DNA of 64,000 nucleotides from Monoglobus sp964617455 (GCA_964617455.1 CAZTYF010000001.1:62001-126000), one strand, 5' to 3'. Shown: positions 31,796 through 41,363, counted from the stretch's first letter. Numbers and translations: made by a program. The notes: generated by a model not told the origin, from the sequence alone.

Positions 31796-34285
31796 ATGTA
31801 TGAAAACAGATTTACGGAAAGCGCCCAAAAGGTCATCAATTTGGCTGCGGAGAGTGCAAGAGAATTGGGCCACAACTATGTGGGAACCGAGCATATGCTC
31901 CTTGGGCTCATAAAAGAAGGAGAAGGAGTTGCGGCGAAGATATTGGAGTCCAACGGCATAACGGAAGATGCCGTGGAGGAAGTTATCGGTGAAATCCTCA
32001 ATGTGGGAGAGCCCCTTCGGGATTTGCCCACCGGTCTCACCCCCCGCACGAAATACGTGATTGACAGAAGCGTGATGGAGGCGGCCAGATTGGGTCACAA
32101 CTATGTGGGAACCGAGCACCTGCTCATCGCCCTCCTTCGGGAAGGCAGCAGCATTGCGGCCAAAATCTTGGTATCCCTGAATGCCAACCCCCAGAAGCTC
32201 TATGAGGATGTTATGAATATGCTCAGCGACAGCGACGGCAGCGGAGAATCCCCCGCCTACGGCGGATACGGTCCCAATCGGGGACGGTCCGGCAGAGCCG
32301 GAGGCAGAGAGGATTGTCCCACTTTGATGAAGTTCGGCAAGGATTTGACCCAAATGGCCAAAGAAGGCAAGCTTGACCCGGTAATCGGCAGAGACGACGC
32401 CATTGAGCGGGTAATTCAGGTTCTGAGCCGCAGGTCCAAAAACAACCCCTGCCTTATCGGAGAGCCCGGCGTGGGCAAAACGGCGGTGGCGGAAGGTTTG
32501 GCCCAAAAGATTGCGGCCGGCCAGGTGCCCGAGATTCTGAAAGACAAGAGAATCATCACCCTTGAGATGTCCTCAATGGTGGCAGGGGCCAAATATCGGG
32601 GCGACTTTGAGGAAAGACTCAAAAAGGCCATGGAGGAAGTCGGCAAATCGGGACGTGTCATTCTGTTCATAGACGAAATGCACACCATCATAGGCGCAGG
32701 TGCCGCAGAGGGCGCCATCGACGCCGCCAACATCCTAAAGCCCGCCCTGTCTCGGGGCGAAATCCAGATTGTGGGGGCCACGACCTTGGGCGAATACAGG
32801 AAATACATCGAAAAAGATGCGGCCCTTGAACGGAGATTTCAGCCCATCATCTTGGACGAGCCCACCTCCGAGGAAACCCTTGAAATTCTGAAGGGCATTC
32901 GGGACAAATACGAAGCTCACCACAGAGTGAAAATTTCGGACAAAGCCCTTGAGGCGGCCGTTTCCCTGTCCTCAAGATATATCTCCGACAGATTTCAGCC
33001 CGACAAATCCATAGATTTGGTGGACGAGGCGGCATCCCGCCTGAAGCTCAAGAGAATGACAGCGCCTCCGGATATTCGCAGTTTGGAGGAACAGATTGAG
33101 GCAGTCAAGACGGAGAAGGAATCCGCCATCACCACTCAGGAATACGAAAAAGCCGCAAAACTGCGGGATAAGGAGCGGGAACTGAGAGACAAACTGCGGG
33201 AGACCAAAGACAGCTGGAATCAAGGCAGCTCCGAGGACCGCGCGGTGGTCACGGAAAACGAGATTGCGGAAATCGTGTCCCTTTGGACGGGAATCCCGGT
33301 CAAAACCTTGGAGGAGACCGAAAGCGAGCGGCTGCTGAAACTCGAGGAGACCCTGCACAAGCGGGTAGTGGGCCAGGACGAAGCGGTGACTGCCGTGTCA
33401 AAGGCAATCCGCCGAGGCAGAGTGGGCCTCAAAGACCCCAAGCGCCCCATAGGCTCCTTTATATTCTTGGGCCCCACCGGCGTAGGCAAGACCGAGCTTT
33501 CAAAAGCTCTGGCCGAGGCCATGTTCGGAGACGAGGATGCGGTGATTCGCATCGATATGTCGGAGTATATGGAAAAGCACTCCGTATCGAAACTGGTAGG
33601 CTCTCCTCCGGGCTATGTGGGCTATGACGAGGGCGGACAGCTCACCGACAAGGTCAGAACCAAACCCTATTCGGTGATTTTGTTCGACGAAATCGAAAAG
33701 GCCCATCCGGATGTGTTCAACATCATGCTTCAGATTTTGGAAGACGGAATTCTCACGGACAGCCAGGGCAGGAGAGTGGATTTCCGCAACACCATCATCA
33801 TCATGACCTCCAACTTGGGGGCTCGCCTCATAACCGGCGGCTCAAAATCCCTGGGCTTCTCCGCCTCGGATGAGGAAAATCGGGAAAAGGAAGACTATGA
33901 GAAAATCAAAGAGAGCGTTTTGGGCGAACTGAAACAGGCTTTCAGACCCGAATTCCTAAACAGATTGGACGAAATCATCGTGTTCCGCAAGCTCGGCAAA
34001 GAGGAAATCAAGGAGATTGCCCGTATGATGCTGAAAACCCTCTCTCAAAGGCTTGAAGAAAACGGCATTAAATCGGAATTCACCGACGCCGCCGTGGAGA
34101 AGATTTGCGAAAAGGGCTTTGACGACACCTACGGTGCCCGTCCTCTCCGCAGGGCCATCCAATCCGAAATCGAGGATATGATAGCCGAAAAGATGCTGGA
34201 AGGAGTAATAAAGCCCGGCGAAACCGCCACGGTGGACGCAGATGACAAAGGCTTCACCGTAAGAGTGAAAGAAGAGGCAAAATAA
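31796..34285 (+). CDS. clpC: ATP-dependent Clp protease ATPase subunit ClpC
   Basis: 829 residues. Two Clp N-domain repeats (both with LGHNYVGTEH), AAA+ domain 1 (Walker A GEPGVGKT near 222, VILFIDEMHT), a UVR-bearing middle coiled coil (EYEKAAKLRDKERELRDKL), and AAA+ domain 2 (GPTGVGKTEL near 559). It unfolds substrates, including arginine-phosphorylated ones, for ClpP. ATG 31796 is preferred to GTG 31787, which sits on the GAAAGGA ribosome site. It is last in the CtsR operon. Confidence 0.96.
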   Translation: MYENRFTESAQKVINLAAESARELGHNYVGTEHMLLGLIKEGEGVAAKILESNGITEDAVEEVIGEILNVGEPLRDLPTGLTPRTKYVIDRSVMEAARLGHNYVGTEHLLIALLREGSSIAAKILVSLNANPQKLYEDVMNMLSDSDGSGESPAYGGYGPNRGRSGRAGGREDCPTLMKFGKDLTQMAKEGKLDPVIGRDDAIERVIQVLSRRSKNNPCLIGEPGVGKTAVAEGLAQKIAAGQVPEILKDKRIITLEMSSMVAGAKYRGDFEERLKKAMEEVGKSGRVILFIDEMHTIIGAGAAEGAIDAANILKPALSRGEIQIVGATTLGEYRKYIEKDAALERRFQPIILDEPTSEETLEILKGIRDKYEAHHRVKISDKALEAAVSLSSRYISDRFQPDKSIDLVDEAASRLKLKRMTAPPDIRSLEEQIEAVKTEKESAITTQEYEKAAKLRDKERELRDKLRETKDSWNQGSSEDRAVVTENEIAEIVSLWTGIPVKTLEETESERLLKLEETLHKRVVGQDEAVTAVSKAIRRGRVGLKDPKRPIGSFIFLGPTGVGKTELSKALAEAMFGDEDAVIRIDMSEYMEKHSVSKLVGSPPGYVGYDEGGQLTDKVRTKPYSVILFDEIEKAHPDVFNIMLQILEDGILTDSQGRRVDFRNTIIIMTSNLGARLITGGSKSLGFSASDEENREKEDYEKIKESVLGELKQAFRPEFLNRLDEIIVFRKLGKEEIKEIARMMLKTLSQRLEENGIKSEFTDAAVEKICEKGFDDTYGARPLRRAIQSEIEDMIAEKMLEGVIKPGETATVDADDKGFTVRVKEEAK

Positions 34286-34305
34286 CCGCCTCCGCCCATA
34301 AGAGC

Positions 34306-34339
34306 AGGGGGCCGTGGTCCGCATAGGATGCACGGCCCC
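34306..34339 (+). terminator. Hairpin after clpC
   Basis: A 10-bp GC-rich stem (GGGGGCCGTG / CACGGCCCCC), 20 bases after the clpC stop, without a T run. The rest of 34340-34521 shows no gene and no clear promoter. Confidence 0.55.
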
Positions 34340-34521
34340 CGAATTCCCGTAAATTTACCCAAAATCCCTATGGCCTCAAACCTGCGGAATCCTCGGGAAA
34401 AGCGGGAATTTATTCAAAGAAAAAAGCGGTTTTTGAAATATATCCGAATTTTAAAGTCCGCCTAAGTTTTGGGGTTTATATTTAATCCGCAAAACGATTT
34501 TAAACTCAAGGAGGATATGAT

Positions 34522-36573
34522 ATGAAGTTTAAGAAGTTATTGTCTTTTGTAACAATCGCCGCCTTGGCCGCAAATTCGGTCTTCGGTCTGTCGGTATACG
34601 GGGCGGCTCCCGAAACGGCGGCGGAGCGGGCCTCGGAGTCCCGTCCTTCGGAGATGCCGGAAGGCGGGACACCTCCCGAAATTCCCGGCGGCCAAAACAA
34701 CGGAGAGACACCTCCGCCGAAACCGGAGGGCCAAACCGACGGACAGCCTCCGGAAGGCGGGATGCCTCCCGAAATGCCGGGCAATCAAAACGGAGGACCC
34801 GACTTCGGCGGGACGGAGCTTCCCTTTGAGGATGTGGCGGAAGATGCTTGGTATCGCGATGCCGTTTCCCAAATGTATGGCATGGGAATCATAAAAGGCA
34901 CCTCAAGCACCGAATTCTCGCCGGATAAAAATCTGAGCACCGGGGAAATATTGACGATTCTCTGCAGGTCGGACGGAGGGCTTGCGTCGGATGCCGACGA
35001 AAATCCCTATTCGGCAGCGGCGGCATGGGCCGAGGAAAACCGGCTTTTCTCGGGAAATCTCTCCCTTGCGGAAAATCTTGAAACTCCCATCACTCGGGAG
35101 GACATGATGCTTTTGATATATAATTGGCTTGTTTATAAAACCGAGCTTCCCGAGGGGACTTCGGATTTGACGGAATTCATTGACGCCTCGGAGGTTTCTG
35201 ACTATGCCAAAACCGCCGTCTCCTCCCTTGCGGGAGCGAAGATCATATTGGGCGACGGGGCCGCGCTGCATCCGAAGGATACCCTCACAAGAGCGGAAGC
35301 GGCTGCGATTTTGAGCCGCATAATAAAGCCCTCCCCGCCTCCGTTTGGAGGCGGAATGCCGGGAGGCGACGGCGAGGTGACTCGGGGCACGGCGGCAAAC
35401 ACCCTGTCCGAGGATGGGGATATAAGCGGTGAGACCTATGAATCCTTTGGCGACGACGAAAACGCCCTGAGAATTGAGGGGGCAAAAGTCAATCTTGACA
35501 ATGTTACCGTGATAAAATCGGGGGGCGCTTCCTCAAGCACGGAAAGCGGCGATTTTTACGGTCAAAATGCGGCGCTCCTGGCTGCGGACGGCGCAACCGT
35601 CACGATAAAAAACGGTAAAATCGAATCCGATGCCCAAAACGGAAACGGGGTGTTCAGCTACGGCAGCGGCACAACGGTGAATATATCCGACACAACCATC
35701 GCCACGAAAAAAGACAACTCGGGGGGAATACAGACAACCGGAGGCGGCACGACAAATGCTCAAAACCTGATCGTGGAAACCGAGGGGAACTCCTCGGCGG
35801 CAATCCGCTCCGACAGGGGCGGCGGCACCGTGACCGTATCGGGCGGCACCTATAAATCAAAGGGTTTCAACTCCCCCGCCATATATTCAACCGCAGCCAT
35901 AACCGTCGGGGATGCGGAACTCGCCGCAGAGAACTCCGAGGCCTTGGTCATCGAGGGCAAGAATTCCATCTCTCTTGAAAACTGCGATGTTTCGGGAAAT
36001 ATGAGCGCCACACAAGGGGCAAGCTCCGATGAAAACGTGCACAATGTTATGATTTACCAATCCATGTCCGGGGATGCCGAGGAGGGAACCTCCGAATTTT
36101 CAATGGAGGGAGGCAAGCTTATCGGCAACAGCGGGGATATGATATATGTGACCAATACCGATTCGGTTATCACTCTGAAAGGCGTTGAAATTCTGAACAA
36201 AGACAAAGAGGGCCTGCTGCTGCGGGTGACGGGCAACAGCGGAGCCCGAGGCTGGGGAACCCCGGGAGATAACGGGGCCCGGCTCAAGTTCACCGGGAAC
36301 AATCAAACCCTTGAGGGGGACATTGCCGTCGACACGGTTTCCGCCATAGATATAAACCTTGAAAACAACTCAAACTTTACGGGCACCGTAAACATAATCG
36401 AAAACGAACAAGGGGGCAAATCGGAAACATCGGGCGCGGCCGTCACCATAGACGAGAGCTCAACTTGGACCCTTACGGGAGACTGCACGGTGACATCTCT
36501 TGAAAACCGCGGAAAAATAAACTACAACGGCCACAAAATAACCCTATCGGACGGAAGCGTTTTGTCCGAATAG
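34522..36573 (+). CDS. Secreted SLH-domain protein with beta-helix repeats
   Basis: 683 residues. Signal peptide (about 1-28), then a Pro/Gly/Glu-rich linker (PEGGTPPEIPGGQ, PPEGGMPPEMPG), then three SLH-like units (about 98-275; DVAEDAWYRDAVSQMYGMGIIKGTSS is the clearest) that would bind secondary cell-wall polymers. After a second Gly/Pro-rich hinge, about 380 residues of short alternating strands (AKVNLDNVTVIKSGG, GATVTIKNGKIESD, STAAITVGDAELAAEN) look like a right-handed beta-helix. It is a non-covalently anchored surface protein; the ligand or enzyme activity is unknown. GGAGG precedes the ATG. Confidence 0.85.
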   Translation: MKFKKLLSFVTIAALAANSVFGLSVYGAAPETAAERASESRPSEMPEGGTPPEIPGGQNNGETPPPKPEGQTDGQPPEGGMPPEMPGNQNGGPDFGGTELPFEDVAEDAWYRDAVSQMYGMGIIKGTSSTEFSPDKNLSTGEILTILCRSDGGLASDADENPYSAAAAWAEENRLFSGNLSLAENLETPITREDMMLLIYNWLVYKTELPEGTSDLTEFIDASEVSDYAKTAVSSLAGAKIILGDGAALHPKDTLTRAEAAAILSRIIKPSPPPFGGGMPGGDGEVTRGTAANTLSEDGDISGETYESFGDDENALRIEGAKVNLDNVTVIKSGGASSSTESGDFYGQNAALLAADGATVTIKNGKIESDAQNGNGVFSYGSGTTVNISDTTIATKKDNSGGIQTTGGGTTNAQNLIVETEGNSSAAIRSDRGGGTVTVSGGTYKSKGFNSPAIYSTAAITVGDAELAAENSEALVIEGKNSISLENCDVSGNMSATQGASSDENVHNVMIYQSMSGDAEEGTSEFSMEGGKLIGNSGDMIYVTNTDSVITLKGVEILNKDKEGLLLRVTGNSGARGWGTPGDNGARLKFTGNNQTLEGDIAVDTVSAIDINLENNSNFTGTVNIIENEQGGKSETSGAAVTIDESSTWTLTGDCTVTSLENRGKINYNGHKITLSDGSVLSE

Positions 36574-36623
36574 GCGGGGCTTTCGAAACCTCCATAAGTA
36601 AGAGCGGGAGCGCTCCGAGCTTT

Positions 36624-37094
36624 TCAGCTTTGGGGCTGCTCCCGATTTTCCGTGAGTTTCCTCAATTCCTCTTGGAAGGTTTCTATATCTTTAAACTGCT
36701 TATAGACCGAGGCAAATCGAACATAGGCCACCTCGTCGACTTTTCTCAGCATATCCATAACCATCTCCCCGATTTTTTCGCTGGATACCTCCCGCCTTAG
36801 GGTGTTGTTGAGTCTGCTTTCTATTTCGTCCACCATGGCGTCCACGGTCTTTAGGGGAACGGGCCTGTTGGCACAGGCATTCAAAATCCCCCGTTCCAAT
36901 TTCTCTCTGTCAAAAACCTGCCTTGACAGGTCTTTTTTTACCACAATAAGGGGGATGCTCTCCACTTTTTCATAGGTGGTGAAGCGTCTTTTGCAATTTA
37001 AGCATTCCCGCCTGCGTCTTATGGCGGTTCCGTCATCGGTTGACCGGGAATCCACAACCTTGCTGTCCGATGAGCCGCAATATACACATTTCAT
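36624..37094 (-). CDS. nrdR: Transcriptional repressor NrdR
   Basis: 156 residues. The N-terminal zinc ribbon (MKCVYCGSSDSKV and RRRECLNCKRRFTTYE) is followed by an ATP-cone domain (VVKKDLSRQVFDREKLERGI). NrdR senses ATP and dATP and represses ribonucleotide reductase genes. GGGAGAGG precedes the ATG. It is a single gene here, with its own promoter. An inverted repeat (GGGAGC/GCTCCC) overlaps its last codons and may end transcription. Confidence 0.96.
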   Translation of the reverse strand: MKCVYCGSSDSKVVDSRSTDDGTAIRRRRECLNCKRRFTTYEKVESIPLIVVKKDLSRQVFDREKLERGILNACANRPVPLKTVDAMVDEIESRLNNTLRREVSSEKIGEMVMDMLRKVDEVAYVRFASVYKQFKDIETFQEELRKLTENREQPQS

Positions 37095-37159
37095 ACAATC
37101 CTCTCCCTGTCGGCTTCCTCGCCGTATTTGGACATTTTTGCCCCCTGTTTCTTGGGATT

Positions 37160-37188
37160 ATTATATATTACGGAAATAAATTTGTAAA
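37160..37188 (-). promoter_or_regulatory. SigA-type promoter for nrdR
   Basis: Minus-strand TTTACA, 17-base spacer, TATAAT, about 66 bases before the nrdR ATG. Confidence 0.75.
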
Positions 37189-37335
37189 GATTCTAACAAA
37201 TTTGTCACACAATCGTAAGAGATTTTTAAATTTTTTGCCCGAGAGGCGCCGCTGCTCCTCTCGGAGAAATGAATAAAAACACAAATATACACAAAAACGG
37301 CTCCGAATATTTGTTAATTATTAATTTGAATTTGA
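37189..37335. other. AT-rich spacer with one hairpin, no gene
   Basis: It contains a perfect 8-bp stem (CCGAGAGG at 37239, CCTCTCGG at 37257) with no T run on either strand. A plus-strand reading frame of about 80 codons crosses the next promoter and has no ribosome site, so I do not call it. Confidence 0.4.
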
Positions 37336-37364
37336 TTGACAAATCTTCCCAAAGGTTGTATAAT
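37336..37364 (+). promoter_or_regulatory. Full-consensus promoter of the candidate small RNA
   Basis: TTGACA, 17-base spacer, TATAAT: a perfect SigA consensus with no gene behind it on this strand. Confidence 0.85.
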
Positions 37365-37369
37365 ATGGG

Positions 37370-37576
37370 TACGAGCAAAGGCGCTCACCTTGAGGGGTGG
37401 GCGCTTTTTGTTTTGCCGTTTGGGGGTATCCGGCCGTTTCTGTATACCGCTGACAGAATCGGCAAACGTATTTTATATACACTTTCTCCTTTACAAAACA
37501 ATTACCGAATAAGAATGTGACCTCAAACGGCCTGTTTAACCAAAGGCGCCTCCGTCTCCCCGGAAGCGCCTTTTGA
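37370..37576 (+). ncRNA. Candidate structured small RNA (about 205 nt)
   Basis: Between the consensus promoter and a strong terminator there is no credible ORF but much pairing. Hairpin 1: GCGCTCACC/GGTGGGCGC at 37381-37404, followed by TTTTTGTTTT. Long stem: GCCGTTTG-GGGGT (37415) with ACCTCAAACGGC (37520), one bulge. Inner hairpin: TTCTGT/ACAGAA at 37438-37458. The terminal hairpin starts at 37542. The AAAGGCGC before hairpin 1 (37378) can instead pair with GCGCCTTT of the terminator (37566), closing the whole RNA. I know no named family that fits; a very short attenuated transcript is the alternative. Confidence 0.5.
37542..37573 (+). terminator. Terminator of the candidate RNA, shared with the deacetylase gene
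   Basis: AAAGGCGC/GCGCCTTT with an inner TCCG/CGGA, followed by TTTTG on the plus strand. It also lies about 40 bases beyond the stop of the minus-strand gene at 37611. Confidence 0.75.
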
Positions 37577-37610
37577 TATTTGCCGAATACTCGTCACGGT
37601 CGGCTGCGCC

Positions 37611-38417
37611 CTAATCGAAAATCCTGTAGTAGAGCTTCAGCCAATCTCGGATAATGCGACGCCTTGAGTAGGTCTCAATGGCCCTTGCATAGGCCTCCAA
37701 AGTGGTGTTTCTGAAAACGCCGCCTCTTGATATTTCGTAGCGGTTATTTTTTGAATACTTGTTCGTGTCAATGGCATATCCGTATCTGAAATACCGTTTG
37801 GTTTGTTTCAGGACCTCATCGCTCAGATAGCCTCCCGGATAGGATATGGCGGTGACGTTTTTCCCGGTCACCTTGGCAAGGCTTGAGCAGGATTCCCGAA
37901 ACTCCCCGTCCAACTCCTCGGTGCTCAGGGAGGTCAAATCAACATGGTGGGCGGTGTGGCTTTGGATACTCACAAAGCCGCTTTGGGTCATTTCCCGAAT
38001 TTGTTCGGAGGATAAGTATCCCTCTTTGTCGATATAATCTCCCACCATAAACACGGTGGCTCGGAAGTTGTATTTCTTGAGCAGGGGATAGAGAATATCG
38101 TAGCAATCCTCATATCCGTCGTCAAAGGTCAGGATGACCGGTTTGTGCACATCATAGGCTTTCTCGTATTCCTCCGCAAAGAGGGTGGTGTATCCCTCCC
38201 GTTTCAGATAGTCGAATTGCTCCTCAAGCTGGGCGGGACGGCAGTACAAATTTTCGTCCCCGCCTCTCGGCTCCTCGGAAATGCAATGATACATCAAAAC
38301 CGGAATCCCGGGCTCCGCGCAATAGGGCACCAAAAAGAGCAGGGCAAGCCCAATCAGAATCAGAATGACCGTGATCTTCCGCCGCCTTCTTTTTTTCCTC
38401 TCCCTGAATCTGCTCAT
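37611..38417 (-). CDS. Membrane-anchored polysaccharide deacetylase (NodB domain, CE4)
   Basis: 268 residues. An Arg/Lys-rich start and one transmembrane helix (about 16-33) anchor it with the enzyme outside. The NodB domain shows motif 1 VILTFDDGY (metal-binding Asp), motif 2 SHTAHH and motif 3 YPGG. CE4 enzymes remove N- or O-acetyl groups from peptidoglycan or other polysaccharides. GAGG precedes the ATG. It is the last gene of the minus-strand operon, 73 bases after leuS, together with an LCP ligase that also works on wall polymers. Confidence 0.9.
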   Translation of the reverse strand: MSRFRERKKRRRRKITVILILIGLALLFLVPYCAEPGIPVLMYHCISEEPRGGDENLYCRPAQLEEQFDYLKREGYTTLFAEEYEKAYDVHKPVILTFDDGYEDCYDILYPLLKKYNFRATVFMVGDYIDKEGYLSSEQIREMTQSGFVSIQSHTAHHVDLTSLSTEELDGEFRESCSSLAKVTGKNVTAISYPGGYLSDEVLKQTKRYFRYGYAIDTNKYSKNNRYEISRGGVFRNTTLEAYARAIETYSRRRIIRDWLKLYYRIFD

Positions 38418-38490
38418 AAAATCCTCATATAATCCCCGCTGCCCGAAATGCCCGAAATTTTTCCGAAAACGGCCGGGCTCGCCTTGTATT

Positions 38491-40962
38491 TTATTTAACC
38501 ACGATATTAATCAGCTTTTTGGGCACGGCAATGCATTTCACAATCTCCTTGCCCTTGGTGAGCTCCTTGATTTTTTCGTTATTTACCGCAAGCTCCGTCA
38601 TTTCCTCCCGGCTCATATCCGGGTCTATCATTATCTTATCCCTGATTTTGCCGTTTATCTGAAGGACGATTTCAATCTCATCCACCGCCAGGGCACTTTC
38701 GTCGTACTCGGGCCACTTCTCCAAAGCCAAGTCGGAGGTCTTTCCTATCATCTCCCACATCTCAAAAGCTATATGGGGCACAAAGGGCGAGAGCAGCACA
38801 ATCAAAGAGGTGAGCGCCTCGGACACAACGGGCTTGTTTAGCCTGTCCTTGGGGGTATGCTCTTTGTAGTAATACATGGCATTGACCATTTCCATAATGG
38901 CGCTGATGGCCGTGTTGAAACTGAATCTGTCACAGTCCGCCGTGACTTTCTTTATGGCTCCGTGGACCGCCAAGCGCAACTTTCTCTCGGCCTCCGTCAG
39001 GGCGGAGGGGTCGGGCTTTTCCTCGGTGATGCAGTCCTTCAGGCTCTCCGTAAGCCTCCAAACCCTGTTCAAAAATCTGTAGGCCCCCTCAACGGCCGTG
39101 TCGTTCCAGTCAAGGTCCCGCTCCGGGGGAGCGGCAAAGAGAATAAACAGCCGCGCCGTGTCGGCACCGTATTTTTCTATGATTTCCTCGGGGCTGACCA
39201 CATTGCCCAAAGATTTGGACATCTTGGTTCCGTCTTTCAGGACCATTCCCTGGGTCAGCAGGTTTTCAAAGGGCTCATCGCAGCTCACATAGCCGAAGTC
39301 GCAAAGGGCCTTGGTGAAAAATCTCGCATAGAGCAGGTGAAGTATGGCATGCTCCACTCCCCCTATGTATTGGTCGACATTCATCCAATAGTCCGCCTTG
39401 TCCTTGTCAAAGGGCATTTCGGTGTTGTGAGGGTCGCAATACCTCAAAAAATACCAGGAGGAGCACACAAAGGTGTCCATGGTGTCGGTCTCCCGTCTTG
39501 CGGGGCCTCCGCACTTGGGGCAGGTGGTGTGAACAAAATCCCCGCACTCTCCCAAGGGGGATTGACCCTTGCCCGTGAACTTCACATTCTGAGGCAGGAT
39601 AACCGGAAGGTCCTCGTCGGGGACCAAAACTTCCCCGCATTTGTCGCAATACACAATGGGTATGGGGGCGCCCCAATATCTCTGGCGGGAAATCAGCCAA
39701 TCCCTCAAACGGAAGTTGACTTTTTTGCGGCCTATTCCCCGCTTCTCAAGACTTCTCGTTATGGCCTTGATGGCGTCCCTGTTGTTCATGCCGTCAAACT
39801 CGCCCGAATTTTCCATGATACCCTCGGCGGCAAAGGCCTCGGTCATATCTTCGGATTTCATATTCTGTCCCTCGGGCTGTATTACGATTCTGATGGGAAG
39901 GTTGTATTTCTTGGCAAACTCAAAATCCCTTTGGTCGTGGGCGGCAACGCCCATTACTATACCGGTGCCGTAGTCAAGGAGCACATAGTTGGCAAGATAG
40001 AGGGGAATTTTCTCCCCGGTGAAGGGATGAATCAAATAGGTTCCGCTGAACACACCCTCTTTTTCCGTGTCTGTTGCGGAGCGGACAATCTCGCTTTGGG
40101 CCTGGACTTTTTTGATAAAGGCCCTGCATTCGGCCTCGTTTTCCTTTCCCGCTATGAGTTTTTCCACCAAGGGGTGCTCCGGGGCGATTACCATATAGCT
40201 CACGCCGAAAATCGTGTCGGGCCTTGTGGTATAGACAGTCAGTTTTTCATCGCTGCCCTCAATTTGAAAATCAACCTCCGCTCCCTCGCTGCGGCCGATC
40301 CAGTTGGTCTGCATGGATTTTACCTTGTCGGGCCAGCCGGTGAGTTTGTCTATATCGTCAAGGAGCCTTTGGGCATAGTCGGTGATTTTGAAGAACCACT
40401 GCTCCAAATCCTTTTTTCCGACTTCGCTCTTGCACCTTTCGCATTTGCCGTTCACAACCTGCTCGTTGGCAAGAACCGTGGCGCAAGAGGGGCACCAGTT
40501 CACATAGGATTTTTTTCTGTAGGCAAGACCGTGTTCATAGAGCCTTGCAAACATCCACTGGGTGAATTTGTAATAGTCCGGCTTGGCCGTTGCCACCTCT
40601 CTGTCCCAGTCATAGCTGAATCCCAACCGTTTGAGCTGCCGCTTCATATTGTCTATATTGGACCAAGTCCAGTCGGCCGGGTCCGCCCCGTGCTGAATCG
40701 CCGCATTTTCGGCGGGGAGCCCGAAAGAATCCCAGCCCATGGGATGGAGCACATTGTAGCCCTGCATTTTTTTGTACCTGGCCACAACATCGCCGATTGA
40801 ATAGTTCCTCACGTGGCCCATATGAAGGTTTCCCGAAGGATAGGGGAACATCTCAAGGGCGTAATACTTGGGTTTGGAAGCATCGTCCGAAGTTTTAAAC
40901 TCATCCGTCTCCTGCCAAATCTTCTGCCATTTTTCCTCAATGGTCTTAAAATCGTACTTCAA
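38491..40962 (-). CDS. leuS: Leucyl-tRNA synthetase
   Basis: 823 residues, the bacterial length. Class Ia motifs: HMGH in NLHMGHVRNY near residue 48 and KMSKS near 579; the CP1 editing domain is marked by TTRPDTIFG. A zinc-binding set CPSC..CERC is present. It charges tRNA-Leu. The frame is open upstream to 41034, but there is no ATG with a ribosome site; TTG 40962 is chosen because AGAGGA lies 7 bases before it and conserved KYDFKTIEEKWQ follows. It follows rsfS in the operon. Confidence 0.97.
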   Translation of the reverse strand: MKYDFKTIEEKWQKIWQETDEFKTSDDASKPKYYALEMFPYPSGNLHMGHVRNYSIGDVVARYKKMQGYNVLHPMGWDSFGLPAENAAIQHGADPADWTWSNIDNMKRQLKRLGFSYDWDREVATAKPDYYKFTQWMFARLYEHGLAYRKKSYVNWCPSCATVLANEQVVNGKCERCKSEVGKKDLEQWFFKITDYAQRLLDDIDKLTGWPDKVKSMQTNWIGRSEGAEVDFQIEGSDEKLTVYTTRPDTIFGVSYMVIAPEHPLVEKLIAGKENEAECRAFIKKVQAQSEIVRSATDTEKEGVFSGTYLIHPFTGEKIPLYLANYVLLDYGTGIVMGVAAHDQRDFEFAKKYNLPIRIVIQPEGQNMKSEDMTEAFAAEGIMENSGEFDGMNNRDAIKAITRSLEKRGIGRKKVNFRLRDWLISRQRYWGAPIPIVYCDKCGEVLVPDEDLPVILPQNVKFTGKGQSPLGECGDFVHTTCPKCGGPARRETDTMDTFVCSSWYFLRYCDPHNTEMPFDKDKADYWMNVDQYIGGVEHAILHLLYARFFTKALCDFGYVSCDEPFENLLTQGMVLKDGTKMSKSLGNVVSPEEIIEKYGADTARLFILFAAPPERDLDWNDTAVEGAYRFLNRVWRLTESLKDCITEEKPDPSALTEAERKLRLAVHGAIKKVTADCDRFSFNTAISAIMEMVNAMYYYKEHTPKDRLNKPVVSEALTSLIVLLSPFVPHIAFEMWEMIGKTSDLALEKWPEYDESALAVDEIEIVLQINGKIRDKIMIDPDMSREEMTELAVNNEKIKELTKGKEIVKCIAVPKKLINIVVK

Positions 40963-40988
40963 AATCAAATCCTCTTTTCTGTTTAAAC

Positions 40989-41345
40989 TTATGAGATTAA
41001 GTCCGAAATATCCACTGCGATTCCGTCTTTCCAAATTCTCTCAAGGCCGTAGAACTCCCTTGTTTCCTCCCTGAAAATGTGAACAACCGCATCGTCATAG
41101 GCAAGCAGTATCCACTGCCCCGTCCGATAGCCTTCCTTGTTTGTGGGGACAATGCCGTCCTTCTCAAGTTCCTCTTCCAAGTTGTCGCACAGGGCTCTCA
41201 CCTGGGTGTCGGAGCCTCCCGTGACGATTATAAAATACTCGGTCATGGTGGTGAGGGCGGATATGTCGATAACCTCTATGTCCCTGCCCTTTTTATTGTC
41301 AAGGATTTTCACTATTTTGTTCACCGTATCGTTTTTGCTTGCCAT
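40989..41345 (-). CDS. rsfS: Ribosome silencing factor RsfS
   Basis: 118 residues with the RsfS/Iojap core VIDISALTTMTEYFIIVTGGSDTQVRALCDNLEEEL and WILLAYDDAVVHIF. It binds ribosomal protein L14 and blocks subunit joining under nutrient stress. AAAGGAG precedes the ATG. The nadD-yqeK-(LCP)-rsfS order is common in Firmicutes. Confidence 0.95.
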   Translation of the reverse strand: MASKNDTVNKIVKILDNKKGRDIEVIDISALTTMTEYFIIVTGGSDTQVRALCDNLEEELEKDGIVPTNKEGYRTGQWILLAYDDAVVHIFREETREFYGLERIWKDGIAVDISDLIS

Positions 41346-41363
41346 ATTTTCTCCTTTCCCTTA

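Noticed and set aside
37269..37520. 83-codon plus-strand open frame
   Set aside because: It spans a full-consensus promoter and two hairpins and has no ribosome site.
38857..40800. 647-codon plus-strand open frame
   Set aside because: It lies wholly antisense to leuS, has no ribosome site and mirrors conserved coding sequence.
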